Shown here: in pieces, positions 53,725 to 63,131 of the stretch
Layout: each line of letters opens with the position of its first letter
How positions within the stretch are numbered: position 1 is the first letter of the stretch
Origin: Arthrobacter saudimassiliensis
GTDB taxonomy: Bacteria; Actinomycetota; Actinomycetes; Actinomycetales; Micrococcaceae
DNA: 64,000 bases
Assembly: GCA_900016675.1 (NCBI GenBank)
Contig: LN483072.1
Location: 620,001-684,000 of the forward strand
Direction: 5' to 3'
The notes under the pieces: generated by a model
Seen by the model: the letters and a program-made list of their open reading frames with translations, nothing else
Database searches by the model: none
Told to the model about the DNA's origin: nothing
Program-made: the position numbers and the translations under genes

Positions 53725-54794
53725 TTCGTCTCTTTTCCGGGGGTTGATGTTGAGCCGGGGCTGGATGCGGAGAAGGCGGCATCGAAGCTGGCGCCCGACG
53801 GCGCGATGGCAGCCAGCTGCCGCACCAGGGCGAGCGCCTGTGGCGCTCCGGTCAGCCTGTCCATGCCGGCGTCCTCCCATTCGATGCTGGTCGGGCCCCG
53901 GTAACCGATCGAGTTGAGCATGCGGAAGATGGCATTCCAGGGCACGTCGCCGTGGCCTGCGGTGACGAAATCCCATCCCCGCCGCGGATCGCCCCACGGC
54001 AGGTGCGAGCCGAGCCGGCCGTTGCGTCCGTTGAGCTGCCGGACGGATTCCTTCACGTGCACGTGGAAGATGTGCGGGGCGAAGTCCTGCAGGAACATCA
54101 CCGGGTCAAGGTCCTGCCAGATGAAGTGCGACGGGTCGAAGTTCAGGCCGAAGCCGGGGCGGTCCGCCATCACCTCCAGGGTCCGCCGGGCGGTCCAGTA
54201 GTCGTAGGCGATTTCCGAGGGGTGCACCTCGAGCGCGAAACGGACGCCCTCGGCGTCGAACACGTCCATGATCGGATGCCAGCGTTCGGCGAAATCGGCA
54301 TACCCCCGGTCGATCATCTTCTCGGAGGCCGGCGGGAACATCGCCACGTACTTCCAGATGGATGAGCCTGTGAAGCCGGTGACCAGGGGCGCGCCAAGGC
54401 GTGCCGCTGCACGTGCCGTGTCCTTCAGGACCTCGGCCGCCCGCCGGCGCACCCCTTCGGCGTCGCCGTCCCCCCAGACCTCGGGGGCGAGGATGTCCTG
54501 GTGGCGTTCATCGATCGGATCGTCGCAGACGGCCTGGCCGGTGAGGTGGTTGGCCACCGCGTGGACGGACAGGTTGTTCTTCTCCAGGATGTTCAGCCGA
54601 TCCCGGACGTAGTCGTCGTCCCGCGCCGCCCGCACCGGGTCCAGGTGGTCGCCCCAGCAGGCAATCTCCAACCCGTCGAAGCCCCAGTCGCCAGCAAGCC
54701 GGGCGACCTCCTCGAACGGCAGGTCGGCCCACTGGCCCGTGAACAGCGTGACGGGCCGCGCCGTTTTCTCCGCTCCGGATGCCGCTTCAGACAT
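53721..54794 (-). CDS. Sugar phosphate isomerase/epimerase-like TIM barrel
   Basis: This 357-residue xylose-isomerase-like protein has the usual metal ligands: Glu in [13 protein letters not shown], Asp in [10 protein letters not shown], His in HVHVKESV and Glu in SIEWED near the C-terminus. It opens with [20 protein letters not shown]. Enzymes of this fold act as epimerases, isomerases or 3-keto-glycoside lyases. The frame is open upstream, but the ATG chosen overlaps the preceding Gfo/Idh gene by 8 nt, as expected in this tightly packed operon. Confidence 0.9.
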   Translation of the reverse strand: MSEAASGAEKTARPVTLFTGQWADLPFEEVARLAGDWGFDGLEIACWGDHLDPVRAARDDDYVRDRLNILEKNNLSVHAVANHLTGQAVCDDPIDERHQDILAPEVWGDGDAEGVRRRAAEVLKDTARAAARLGAPLVTGFTGSSIWKYVAMFPPASEKMIDRGYADFAERWHPIMDVFDAEGVRFALEVHPSEIAYDYWTARRTLEVMADRPGFGLNFDPSHFIWQDLDPVMFLQDFAPHIFHVHVKESVRQLNGRNGRLGSHLPWGDPRRGWDFVTAGHGDVPWNAIFRMLNSIGYRGPTSIEWEDAGMDRLTGAPQALALVRQLAAIAPSGASFDAAFSASSPGSTSTPGKETK

Positions 54795-55968
54795 GCCGCC
54801 ACCCCGATTCGGCGGCGGCGGAGCGTTCGACGGCGTCCAGCACCCGCTGGACCCGCAGGGCCTCCTCGAACGACGGCGAGGGCGTGGTGCCCTCCGCGAT
54901 GGCCCGGACCAGGTCCACCGCCTGGTGGATGAAGCCGTGCTCATAGCCCAGGCCGTGCCCGGAGGGCCACCAGTTGCCGGTGTAGGGGTGGACCGGTTCA
55001 GTGACGTTGATGGTGCTGAAGCCGGCGGTCTGCGCCTCGGCGGTGCCGTCGTAGAACTCCAGCGAGTTCATGTGCTCGAAGTCGAAGGCGAGGGATCCGC
55101 GGGTGCCGTTGATCTCCAGGCGCATCGAGTTCTTCCGGCCGAGCGCGAACCGGGTGGCTTCGAAGACGCCGATTGCTCCGCCGTCGAACCGGGCGCTGAA
55201 GATTGCGGCGTCGTCCACGGTAACCTGGCCCGTCCTGCCGTCGTCGGAGCCGGTTCCGCCGAGTCCGATCCGCGTTCCGCCGAGCGGCCGCTCGGAAACG
55301 AAGGTGTTCAACAGCGCCGAGACCCCGGAGATGTCCAGTCCGGTCACGTACTGGGCCGCATCGATGCTGTGGGCGCCGATGTCTCCCAGCGCGCCTGAGC
55401 CTGCCTTGGTCCGCTCCAGCCGCCAGGTCATCGGCGCCGATTCGTCCGAGAGCCAGTCCTGGAGGTACTGCGCGCGCACGTGCCGCACGGAACCGATCTT
55501 CCCCTGCTCGACGAGGTGGCGGGCGAGGGTGAGGGCGGGGGTCCGCCGGTAGGAGAAGCCGCACATGGCAACCACGCCCCTGTCCGCGGCCGCCCGGGCC
55601 GCCTCCGCCATACGCTCGGCCTCCTGCACGGAATTGGCCAGGGGCTTTTCGCACAGGACGTGCTTGCCTGCCTCCAGCGCCGCGACGGCGATGTCCGCGT
55701 GCGTGTCTCCGGGGGTGCAGATGTCGATCAGGTCGACATCGTCGCGCTCCACCAGGGCACGCCAGTCCGTCTCCGTCTCACGCCAGCCCATGGTGTCGGC
55801 GGCGGTCTTGACCGCGGCCTGGTCCCGCCCGGCGAGCACGGCGAGTTCGGGCCGCATCGGCAGGTCGAAAAAACGGGGCGCGGTGCGCCAGGCATGGGAG
55901 TGCATGGCGCCCATGAAGGCGTAGCCGACCATGCCCACCCTGAGGGGGGCCTGCTGTGGGGAAGTCAT
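54787..55968 (-). CDS. Gfo/Idh/MocA-family oxidoreductase (operon-proximal copy)
   Basis: This 393-residue dehydrogenase has [18 protein letters not shown] as the Rossmann-fold nucleotide motif, [10 protein letters not shown] carrying the catalytic Lys, and [17 protein letters not shown] in the C-terminal domain, typical of the inositol/glucoside 3-dehydrogenase group. ATG at codon 8 of the longest frame has CGGAG at good spacing and is chosen; the first ATG, which touches the permease stop, is possible. It differs clearly from the second Gfo/Idh copy of the operon. Confidence 0.92.
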   Translation of the reverse strand: MTSPQQAPLRVGMVGYAFMGAMHSHAWRTAPRFFDLPMRPELAVLAGRDQAAVKTAADTMGWRETETDWRALVERDDVDLIDICTPGDTHADIAVAALEAGKHVLCEKPLANSVQEAERMAEAARAAADRGVVAMCGFSYRRTPALTLARHLVEQGKIGSVRHVRAQYLQDWLSDESAPMTWRLERTKAGSGALGDIGAHSIDAAQYVTGLDISGVSALLNTFVSERPLGGTRIGLGGTGSDDGRTGQVTVDDAAIFSARFDGGAIGVFEATRFALGRKNSMRLEINGTRGSLAFDFEHMNSLEFYDGTAEAQTAGFSTINVTEPVHPYTGNWWPSGHGLGYEHGFIHQAVDLVRAIAEGTTPSPSFEEALRVQRVLDAVERSAAAESGWRHV

Positions 55969-55989
55969 CTGGCTCCGAATCCCTTCCAT

Positions 55990-56877
55990 CTACTTGTTGA
56001 AACCGGCGGTCAGCCCGCTGACGAGCTGCCGACGGGCAAGCACGTACAGGACCACGAGCGGGAGCGTGGAGAGCACGACGGCGGCCAGCACCGCCGGGAT
56101 GTTCACGGTGAACTCGTCCTGGAAGGTCCAGAGCGAGAGCGGCAGGACCCGTTTGTCGGGGCTTTGCGTGAGGATGAGCGGAAAGAGGAAACCGTTCCAG
56201 ACCTGCAGCGCGTTGTAGATCGCGATGGTGACCACCGCCGGCCGCACCAGCGGCAGGGCCAGGCGCCACATCATCGTGAACTCAGAACATCCGTCCAGCC
56301 GCATCGACTCAAAAAGCTCCCGGGGCACGTCCCGGAGGAAGTTCGAGAGGATCAGCACCGAGATGGGAATGGCGAACGCGATCGACGGCAGGATCAGCGC
56401 CAGCAGTGTGTCGTACATCTGTGCCTTGGTGATCATGAAGTAGATCGGAATGATCGTCGCCTGGAGGGGAATGGCCAAACCCATCAGGAACAGCGTGTGG
56501 GCGGCGCCGATCACCCTTCCGCTCCCCCGGACCACCGCATAGGCCGCCATGAATGACACCGCCACCGCTGGAATGACGCTGCCCGCGGTCACGATGACGC
56601 TGTTCATGAAGTACCGGACGAAGTCGGCCTCAAGGACCGTCCTGTAGTTCTGCAGCGTCGGCTCCGTCGGAGGGGCCAGCGGATTGCTGCCGAAGAAACC
56701 GGACTGGTTCTTCAGGCTCGTGATGACGACGTAGTAGACGGGCAGGATGATCAGGGCCAGCCAGACCCAGCCGCCGAGCCCGCCCAGGACGTTGGGGCTG
56801 GTTCTGCCGCCCTGCCGCCCGCGGGGCCGCTCGCCCGCCGTTTCGGAGGCCTGCGGGGTTTCCGTAGCCAGTGCCAT
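55990..56877 (-). CDS. Carbohydrate ABC transporter permease (MalG type)
   Basis: This 295-residue inner-membrane permease has six predicted helices after a 35-residue polar N-terminus. The EAA loop that contacts the ATPase is ELFESMRLDGCSEFTMMWRL followed by ALPLVRPA. It ends RRQLVSGLTAGFNK, with the GLTAGAVK-like tail of MalG proteins. It lies 2 nt after the MalF-type permease gene. No ATPase gene is in the operon, so a shared MsiK-type ATPase encoded elsewhere must energise it. Confidence 0.94.
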   Translation of the reverse strand: MALATETPQASETAGERPRGRQGGRTSPNVLGGLGGWVWLALIILPVYYVVITSLKNQSGFFGSNPLAPPTEPTLQNYRTVLEADFVRYFMNSVIVTAGSVIPAVAVSFMAAYAVVRGSGRVIGAAHTLFLMGLAIPLQATIIPIYFMITKAQMYDTLLALILPSIAFAIPISVLILSNFLRDVPRELFESMRLDGCSEFTMMWRLALPLVRPAVVTIAIYNALQVWNGFLFPLILTQSPDKRVLPLSLWTFQDEFTVNIPAVLAAVVLSTLPLVVLYVLARRQLVSGLTAGFNK

Positions 56878-56879
56878 GG

Positions 56880-57797
56880 CTATGCTCCTTCCAGCTGGCT
56901 TGCGCTGCGGCTGCGTCCGCCAAGCCGCTGCAGGATGAGGGCCAGGCCCAGGCCGAACACCACGAGGATTACCCCGAGGGCGCTGGCCGCGCCCATGTCA
57001 TTGGCGCGGAATCCCGTGAGGTACATGTGCAGCGGCAGCAGCCTGGTCTCGTACCCCGGGCCGCCGGCGGTGAGGACGAAGATCAGGTCGAAGTACGCCA
57101 GCGAGCCCAGGACCATCAGGGTGGAGGAGGTGATGATCGTGTACTTCAGCTGGGGCAGGGTGATGTGCAGGAATTGCTGGAACCGCCCCGCCCCGTCGAT
57201 CTGGGCGGCCTCGTAGAACGAAGCGGGGATCTGCCGCACCCCGCCCTGGTAGATCAGTGTGTGCAGGGGAACGAACTGCCAGGCAATGACAAAGACCACC
57301 ACGAAGAGCACCAGGTCGGAGTTGCCCAGCCAGTTCTGCGCCAGGAGCGGCAGCCCCAGTCCGGGGCCCATGCCGAAGTTGGGATCAAGCAGTGCCTTGA
57401 ACGCAATCGCCACGGCGGCCGACGAGAGCAGCAGCGGAACGAAGTACAGCACGGCCAGCACGGCCCGGTACCGCTGCCGCCCGGCAGTAAATACGCCCAG
57501 CAGCAGGCTGACCGGAAGCTGCACCACGATCGAAAAGAACATGATCTTCAGCGTGACGACGAGCGCGTTGAAGGTCACCGAATCGGTCAGGGCGGTCCGC
57601 CAGCTCTCCAGCCCGGCCCAGGTGATTGCCCCCAGCCCGTTCCAGTTGGTGAAGCTCAGGAACACCACCCCGAGCAGGGGCAACACGGCGAAGGCCAGGA
57701 AAAACACCAACGCCGGGACAACCATCCACGCCGACGGCCCGGCGGCCCTGGCGCCCCGCACGGCCATTGCGGGCTTCGGCCTCAGCAGCGTGCTCAT
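56880..57797 (-). CDS. Sugar ABC transporter permease (MalF type)
   Basis: This 305-residue membrane permease has six helices. The opening PSAWMVVPALVFFLAFAVLP and the EAA loop SFYEAAQIDGAGRFQQFLHI with TLPQLKY are those of MalF-type permeases. It pairs with the MalG-type protein to form the pore. The ATG start overlaps the binding-protein stop by 4 nt. Confidence 0.94.
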   Translation of the reverse strand: MSTLLRPKPAMAVRGARAAGPSAWMVVPALVFFLAFAVLPLLGVVFLSFTNWNGLGAITWAGLESWRTALTDSVTFNALVVTLKIMFFSIVVQLPVSLLLGVFTAGRQRYRAVLAVLYFVPLLLSSAAVAIAFKALLDPNFGMGPGLGLPLLAQNWLGNSDLVLFVVVFVIAWQFVPLHTLIYQGGVRQIPASFYEAAQIDGAGRFQQFLHITLPQLKYTIITSSTLMVLGSLAYFDLIFVLTAGGPGYETRLLPLHMYLTGFRANDMGAASALGVILVVFGLGLALILQRLGGRSRSASQLEGA

Positions 57798-59113
57798 TTG
57801 CCGAGCGTTGCGTTCATGTTCTCAGCGAACTGCTCGGGCGTGATCGCGCCGATGAAGATCTGGTCGAGGTTCGCCAGCATGGCGTCGCCCTGGGCCGGGC
57901 TCAGGGCCTGGTCCCAGGAAAGCTGGAAGCTCGGGGCGTCCTGCGCCAGTCCGTAAATGAACTCGACGAAGTCCTTGTCATCGGAGGCGGCAAGCTGATC
58001 TTCGATCCCGTTCACGGCAGGGACCGCGCCCGAATCGATCATGGCCTGGGTGTATTCGTCGCTGAACAGTCCTTCCTTGAGGTACTTCAGCGCTGATTCC
58101 ATCTGAGCGTCCGACGCCTTCGAGGAGATGGACCACATGTTCGCCGGGTTGCCGACGACGTTGGCGGGATCGCCGGCGCCGCCCTCGACGGCGGGGAACG
58201 GAACGAAGCCGACGCTCTCCGACTCCACGAACTCCGGCGCATCATTCTTCAGGTTCTGGTAGGCCCAGCCGCCGTGCAGCATCATGGCGGCCTTGTCCGT
58301 GTAGAGGAGGGCACTGTCCGCGCCCGCGTCGGCTGCGATGGAGGAGAACCCGTTGACGAAGCCGCCGGCGTCGACCAGCTCCTGGATCTTTGTGAGCGCT
58401 TCGATCACGGCAGGGTGCGACCAGGCACCTTCCTCACCGTCGAGGATCGCCTTGAACACCTCCGGGCCGCCGATCCGGTCCACCAGGTACGACAGCCACA
58501 TCAGGTTCGGCCACTTGGACTGCCCGGCCAGGGACAGGGGCGCGATGCCGGCATCATTGAACTTGGGGACCAGGGCCATCAGCTCATCCCAGGTCGCGGG
58601 CGGCTCGACACCGATCTCGTCGAAGATCTCCTTGTTGTAGTAGAGGACCACCGGCTGCATGTTGTTGTTCGGCAGGGCGTAGGTTTTGCCGTCAATGACG
58701 CCGTTCTCGAAGACGGAGGGGATGTAGCGCTCCTTCACCTCCGGGTTCTCCGCGAGGAACTCGTCCAGGTCGGCCACGTGGCCGGCGTCCACATAGGACT
58801 CAAGGACGCCGCCGCCCCATCCGTAGATGAAGGTGGGGCCTTCGCCTGCGCCGATCGCGGTGCGCACCTTGGTCTTGTAGGCGTCGTTGGCGAAGAACTC
58901 CTGGTTGATGAGGTTGTCCGGGTTCTCCTCGTTCCACGTCTCCACCGATGAGCGGAAGATGTCTTCGCTGCTGCCGGTGAGCGCCCACATGCTCGGCGAA
59001 TCGGAGTCGGCGGCGGGATCGGACGGCCCGCTGGAGCCGCAGGCCGCGAGGGTCAGACCCAGGGCGAGAGCGGCGGCCGAAGCGGTTAGGGTCTTGGTTG
59101 TTCGCATGTTCAT
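57794..59113 (-). CDS. Extracellular sugar-binding lipoprotein
   Basis: This 439-residue family 1 solute-binding lipoprotein has a signal peptide ending LTLAAC with lipidated Cys25. The mature protein contains ETWNEENPDNLINQEFFAND, FIYGWGGGVLESYVDAG and the aromatic LMWLSYLVDRIGG expected of carbohydrate binders. It is the first gene of the LacI-controlled operon and delivers sugar to the two permeases. An inverted repeat TCGAAAACTTTTCGA lies about 107 nt upstream. The sugar is unknown; the ThuA and Gfo/Idh genes suggest a glucoside or disaccharide. Confidence 0.94.
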   Translation of the reverse strand: MNMRTTKTLTASAAALALGLTLAACGSSGPSDPAADSDSPSMWALTGSSEDIFRSSVETWNEENPDNLINQEFFANDAYKTKVRTAIGAGEGPTFIYGWGGGVLESYVDAGHVADLDEFLAENPEVKERYIPSVFENGVIDGKTYALPNNNMQPVVLYYNKEIFDEIGVEPPATWDELMALVPKFNDAGIAPLSLAGQSKWPNLMWLSYLVDRIGGPEVFKAILDGEEGAWSHPAVIEALTKIQELVDAGGFVNGFSSIAADAGADSALLYTDKAAMMLHGGWAYQNLKNDAPEFVESESVGFVPFPAVEGGAGDPANVVGNPANMWSISSKASDAQMESALKYLKEGLFSDEYTQAMIDSGAVPAVNGIEDQLAASDDKDFVEFIYGLAQDAPSFQLSWDQALSPAQGDAMLANLDQIFIGAITPEQFAENMNATLGK

Positions 59114-59219
59114 CAGAATCTTCCGTAGGTCATGTCAGCTCCGACCCGCAGGTCGGCTGAGGTGGACGGTCAGCTCCGCGGGGCACGCGGTCACTGACCG
59201 CCACACTGCGGAAGAGAAG

Positions 59220-59234
59220 TCGAAAACTTTTCGA
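59220..59234. promoter_or_regulatory. LacI-type operator upstream of the sugar operon
   Basis: TCGAAAACTTTTCGA is a perfect palindrome around a central C, between the divergent lacI and binding-protein genes. Its size and symmetry fit a LacI-family operator. Confidence 0.7.
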
Positions 59235-59382
59235 TAAAACAAGCTAGCGAGCGTAAAGTTACCTGCATCGCATCCCGCGGTCAACGGTTGAGATTTAGCC
59301 GTTATGGACGGGGTTAGCAGCCCTACTGAGTTATGGCCCTCCACTTATCCGCAAGGCAAGGGAGCGTCCGCAAGAGAGGATT

Positions 59383-59397
59383 TCGAAACTTTGTCGA
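59383..59397. promoter_or_regulatory. Second, imperfect operator at the lacI start
   Basis: TCGAAACTTTGTCGA resembles the upstream palindrome. It overlaps the proposed TTG start of lacI, so it may serve autoregulation. Confidence 0.5.
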
Positions 59398-60422
59398 AAA
59401 CAGAGGCTGGTTCAAAGGCGACACTGGCTTCCGTCGCCACCCTCGCCGGGGTATCGATCTCCACGGTGTCGAAGGTCATCAACGACCGCGAGGACGTCGC
59501 TCCGGGCACTCGACGGAAAGTGCGGGAAGCGCTGCGCCAATCCGGGTACCGGCCGCCGGGACAGCGCCAGGCGAGTACGGCGCCGGCACTTCCGGTGCTG
59601 ATCGACGTCGCCGTCGACAGCGTCACCACCGCCTACTACGCCGAAGTGATGGAGGGCATCCTGGAATGCGCGCAGACGCAGGGTGCAGAGATCATCCTGT
59701 CGATGACCGGCGGCGCCCGCGCGTCGGTGGCCGAGCGGGCCGGGAAAATGCAGGCATCGGGCCGACGGGGACTGCTCCTGGTGACCTCCCGCTGGTCGCC
59801 CGCGGAAATCCGTGAGATGAAGGGACGCGGAATTGCCGTGGTGGTCATTGACCCCATCAATCCGCCCGGCCGCGGAGTCACGAGCGTGGGCGCCACGAAC
59901 TGGGCAGGAGGCAAGGCCGCGACGGAGCACCTGCTCGGCCTGGGCCACACCCGGGTTGCGTTCATCGGCGGGCCGCAGAGCGCCGAATGCAGCCAGGACC
60001 GTGAGCACGGCTACGTCGCGGCCCTGCTCGAACGCGGCATCCCCGTCAGGGAGGACTACATTCTGGCGGGGGGTTTCGACCCGGAGACCGGCCGACGCAG
60101 CCTGGACCGGCTCCTCGCACTCGACACTCCGCCGCAGGCCATCTTCGCAGCCTCGGACAGCATCGCCTTGGGAGTACTCGCAGAAGCCCACGCCCGCGGC
60201 ATTCCGGTTCCCGACGACCTGAGCGTCGTCGGCTTTGACGGCACGTATATCAGCGAACAGACCTCGCCGCAGCTCACCACCGTGGCCCAACCGCTGCGGG
60301 ACATGGGCTGCACGGCTGTGCGTGCGCTGCTGCGCGAGATGGACGGCCAGCGGCCGGATTCCGCCCGGGTGGAGCTGGCCACCCAGTTGCTCGTCCGCTC
60401 CTCCACAGCCCCTGCCCGCTGA
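59391..60422 (+). CDS. LacI-family transcriptional regulator
   Basis: This 343-residue repressor has an N-terminal helix-turn-helix (LASVATLAGVSISTVSKVIN) and hinge-type RKVREALRQSGYRP. The C-terminal periplasmic-binding-protein-like effector domain includes HTRVAFIGGPQSAECSQDRE and IFAASDSIALGVLAEAHARG. The TTG start gives the normal LacI length. An ATG 87 nt upstream in frame would add 29 residues and lacks a ribosome site. It is divergent from the sugar ABC operon and should repress it in the absence of the imported sugar or its keto form. Confidence 0.9.
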   Translation: MSKTEAGSKATLASVATLAGVSISTVSKVINDREDVAPGTRRKVREALRQSGYRPPGQRQASTAPALPVLIDVAVDSVTTAYYAEVMEGILECAQTQGAEIILSMTGGARASVAERAGKMQASGRRGLLLVTSRWSPAEIREMKGRGIAVVVIDPINPPGRGVTSVGATNWAGGKAATEHLLGLGHTRVAFIGGPQSAECSQDREHGYVAALLERGIPVREDYILAGGFDPETGRRSLDRLLALDTPPQAIFAASDSIALGVLAEAHARGIPVPDDLSVVGFDGTYISEQTSPQLTTVAQPLRDMGCTAVRALLREMDGQRPDSARVELATQLLVRSSTAPAR

Positions 60423-60446
60423 CGACGGCGGCCCGCGCCGGGCGCG

Positions 60447-61733
60447 TCAGGTCCGCCGTTCGGCAAGCCACGCGGCCAGCAGGCCGCAGACGGTGAACAC
60501 CAGGGTGGCGGCCAGGACGAGGAGCAGCGGGCCGGTCCAGCCGCCGGTGGCGGTGTGCAGCCATCCGGCCAGGGGCGGGGCTGCGGTGGCGGCGAGGTAG
60601 CCTCCGCCCTGGATGCGTGCTGAGGCGGACGCCGCGTCCGCGTCGCTGCGGGCAACGGCCGGGACGATGGAGAAGATCGCGGTAAAGCCGCCGCCCTGCG
60701 CGATGCCGCCGATCAACGACCACAGCAGGTACGCTCCGGGTGCGGCGAGCAGCCCGACGGGCAGGGCGATCCAGCAGGCGGCGACCACCGCCATCGGCAC
60801 CTGGATCCTCGTCCGCCTCGCCAGCAGCGGCACCCCAAAGGCGCCGGCGATGGCCGCGACCTGGAACAGGGACGCCGCGGCGCTGGCCGCACCCGCCCCC
60901 AGCCCGCGCTCCTCGGCCAGCAGGAGGGGCAGCCAGGTGGTGGTGGCGTAATAGGAGGCGGACTGTCCGCAGAAGGTGAGGGTCAGCAGCACGGTGATCC
61001 GCAGGTTGCGGGCACCCGCCGCGCCGGCCGCTGCAGCTGCCGCGCCGGGCCCGTCGGAGGTGGACCGGGGATCGGAGGCCGCCGACGCCGCCGAGGCCTT
61101 CTCCGGGTGCGCCGGTTCGCGGGATCCGGCGGCCGCGGCGGACCGCCGGGAAGGCCTGCCCAGGATCAGCCAGTAGGCGAGTCCTGCGGCGGTCGCCACC
61201 GCGGAGGACGCGACGGCCCAGCGCCAGCCGACAAGCCCGGCCAGCAGCGGGGTGCCGAGCAGTGCGGCCATGGAACCCACGTTCATGGCCGCCGTGTAGG
61301 CACCTGTGGCCGCGGAGATCTGCCGGAACGGCACATCGCGGCGGATGATCACCGGCACCACGATGTTGCCCACGGTAATGGCCGTTCCGATCAACACCGT
61401 CCCGGCCAGGACGAGGGCGGTGGGCCCCGCCGACCGCAGGGCCGTTCCGGCCAGCACGCCGGCCAGGCACAGGACGACGGCGGCCTCCGCGCCGAAGCCG
61501 CGGATGACCCGTGAGGCCAGCGGGGTGGCCAGGGCGAAGAGGAGCACCGGGATCCCGGTGAGCAGGCCGGCGCCCGGCGCGGACAGCCCGGTGTCCGCCT
61601 GGATGTCGCTGATGACTGCGGTGGGCGCGACAATCGGGGTCCGCAGGCTCAGGGCCAGGATCACGATCCCGGTGAGCACCCATACCGACGACGGGCCCGG
61701 GCGGCGTAGGCGATGCGTGGCGGTCTCCTTCAT
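60447..61733 (-). CDS. MFS transporter, CynX/NimT family
   Basis: This 428-residue MFS protein resembles CynX (cyanate) and NimT (2-nitroimidazole) transporters. It opens VLTGIVILALSLRTPIVAPT, a family signature, and has about twelve helices with a long Ala/Ser-rich cytoplasmic loop in the middle (near 210-250). The substrate is unknown. An ATG without a clear ribosome site is chosen; a GTG 51 nt upstream is in frame. It is convergent with lacI and lies immediately outside the mobile island. Confidence 0.85.
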   Translation of the reverse strand: MKETATHRLRRPGPSSVWVLTGIVILALSLRTPIVAPTAVISDIQADTGLSAPGAGLLTGIPVLLFALATPLASRVIRGFGAEAAVVLCLAGVLAGTALRSAGPTALVLAGTVLIGTAITVGNIVVPVIIRRDVPFRQISAATGAYTAAMNVGSMAALLGTPLLAGLVGWRWAVASSAVATAAGLAYWLILGRPSRRSAAAAGSREPAHPEKASAASAASDPRSTSDGPGAAAAAAGAAGARNLRITVLLTLTFCGQSASYYATTTWLPLLLAEERGLGAGAASAAASLFQVAAIAGAFGVPLLARRTRIQVPMAVVAACWIALPVGLLAAPGAYLLWSLIGGIAQGGGFTAIFSIVPAVARSDADAASASARIQGGGYLAATAAPPLAGWLHTATGGWTGPLLLVLAATLVFTVCGLLAAWLAERRT

Positions 61734-61884
61734 CTCGGCGCGCAGGCGTGCAGCCCGGGCTCGGCACCCTTGGGACAGAGGCACCGTGGAGTGGCTACGT
61801 TACTGGGATTGGACAGCCCTCGCTTGAATGTCGCCGGTGCCGGCCCGCTGCCGGATCAGGTGTGCGGAGGAAGAGCGAATACGA

Positions 61885-61921
61885 AAACCCCTCCTGACCA
61901 TGCGTTGATCAGGAGGGGTTT
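61885..61921. terminator. Terminator of the truncated tRNA-Thr
   Basis: AAACCCCTCCTGA and TCAGGAGGGGTTT form a 13-bp stem with an 11-nt loop. It lies 2 nt after the 3' end of the tRNA fragment, which is read on the minus strand, and so is the native terminator left with it. Confidence 0.85.
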
Positions 61922-61923
61922 GG

Positions 61924-61968
61924 TGGAGCCCCCTGCCGGATTCGAACCGGCGACCCCCTGTTTACAAG
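61924..61968 (-). other. 3' half of tRNA-Thr(UGU): attachment-site scar of an integrated element
   Basis: On the minus strand a tRNA can be read from the anticodon loop (CTTGTAA, anticodon TGT) through the stem half ACAGG, the variable loop, a perfect T-arm (GCCGGTTCGAATCCGGC), the acceptor half AGGGGGC, discriminator T and encoded CCA. The 5' acceptor, D-arm and 5' anticodon stem are absent. Element DNA follows instead. This is the half-site left when a phage or island integrates into a tRNA 3' end. An intact tRNA-Thr is expected at the other end, beyond the window. Confidence 0.88.
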
Positions 61969-62029
61969 GAGAGTGACTAGGGTTGGAGAGGGTCCTTATG
62001 GTGCCGAGAGGTGCATGACTCCGCTTTTG

Positions 62030-62604
62030 AGCCGGCGGGAAGCGTCCCGGCTGGTCCTCACCCGCCTCGCGTAGCACAAGATCACCGGGTTCGTGGACGC
62101 GCCAGGCCGGAACTGGGCGATGACGTCCTGCGCGGAGATGGCAGTGCGTACCTCGACGGCGGAGGCGATGCTGCAGGGCCATACCGACCGGGTCCAGGAG
62201 CTCGGCGTGGACACCGTTGTCGTGTCGGACGCCCCGGAGGAGTGCAATATCTGCCGGCCCTTCGAAGGGAAGGTGCTGTCGATCAGTGGCGCCGACGTAG
62301 GGTAAGCGTCTCTCCGACGGTCCCCGCGTCATCGACTCGCTGGCCGGGGCCCGCAGGAAAGGCCTCTACCAAACCGGCGAAGGATACCGCAGACCCCGAG
62401 GGCGACCAGCTGCGGTAGAAGCAGCGGGCCTTTGAGCGGCGTGTGCCGGAGTTGAAGCGTGAGGCGGCGATCGCTGAGCAGTTAGACCCGCAGGCCGGGA
62501 AGCTCGCCCGGGCGAAACTTCGCGCCAAACAGCAAGAGTTCACTGCCTGCCGCGAAGACAACGACCGGAAGAATCTCAGCTACCGGACGAGCCTCCCCGC
62601 ACGT
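62030..62604 (+). pseudogene. Decayed phage minor capsid (Phage_min_cap2-like) gene
   Basis: Three frames must be joined to read this relic. The first, after an in-frame stop, reads ITGFVDAPGRNWAM, CAEMAVRTSTAEAM and VVVSDAPEECNICRPFEGKV, the characteristic core of phage minor capsid protein 2 (a MuF-like head protein). A second frame continues VIDSLAGARRKGLYQ. A third, across another stop, gives KQRAFERRVPELKREA and RAKLRAKQQEF. The N-terminal 200 or so residues are missing. It has at least two frameshifts and two stops, so it is not functional. Confidence 0.8.
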
Positions 62605-62867
62605 CAGAGGTGGGCGAATCCGTCCGAGCGGCCGAAGCTGCCCTTCTCACCATCAAGGTTGCTCGTGTCATCCATGTAACGCGTTCCCTTAACGTGGAGC
62701 CAGGCCGCCGAGCTGTACTCCTTCTCAACAGTGAGCTCGCCGTTCTCCTCCAGGCGGATGAGCTGTAAGACCCCGGCTTCAGTGATGAAGTATGAGAACT
62801 TGTCCTCCTCCAACGTGATGACCGGGTCATCGTCTGCGCCCTCGACAAGATGGATGATTACGGCCAT
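62604..62867 (-). CDS. Small hypothetical protein in the island
   Basis: This 87-residue acidic protein of no recognised family appears as alternating strands, for example VIIHLVEGADDDPVITLEED and AGVLQLIRLEENGELTVEKE, and lacks a signal peptide or membrane helix. GAGGGGGAAGC lies just ahead of the ATG, almost the same sequence as that ahead of the island lipoprotein gene. GC content looks lower than in the flanking chromosome. Its 3' end touches the capsid pseudogene. It may be a cargo gene of the element. Confidence 0.65.
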   Translation of the reverse strand: MAVIIHLVEGADDDPVITLEEDKFSYFITEAGVLQLIRLEENGELTVEKEYSSAAWLHVKGTRYMDDTSNLDGEKGSFGRSDGFAHL

Positions 62868-63131
62868 GCTTCCCCCTCAGCTATTGTGACCGCCCTGTGC
62901 GGTCGATCACATCGAATCCTAATCGAACCCTGAACCGAAACCATGCCCGGCCCTGGGGCGGCTTTTCGAGGCCCACCCCTTGGAAGGAACCGTGAGCGAG
63001 AATCTCGAACGCAGAGACACTGGCCATGGCGTGCCAAGGTCGAAGGCAAGTGGGACGGCGAGGTACCGGTGGTGAAAGGCCAGCCCTTCACCGGTACCGT
63101 AGCCAAAACTGACTGAGTGAATGGAAGAAGC

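Noticed and set aside
61924..61990. A complete tRNA-Thr gene
   Set aside because: No 5' acceptor strand, D-arm or matching 5' anticodon stem is present upstream; only the 3' half can be folded.
62992..63075. A 27-codon GTG frame with AAGGA upstream (MSENLERRDTGHG...)
   Set aside because: It is too short, and a switch of frame would be needed to resemble an integrase N-terminus. It is not enough to call a gene or relic.
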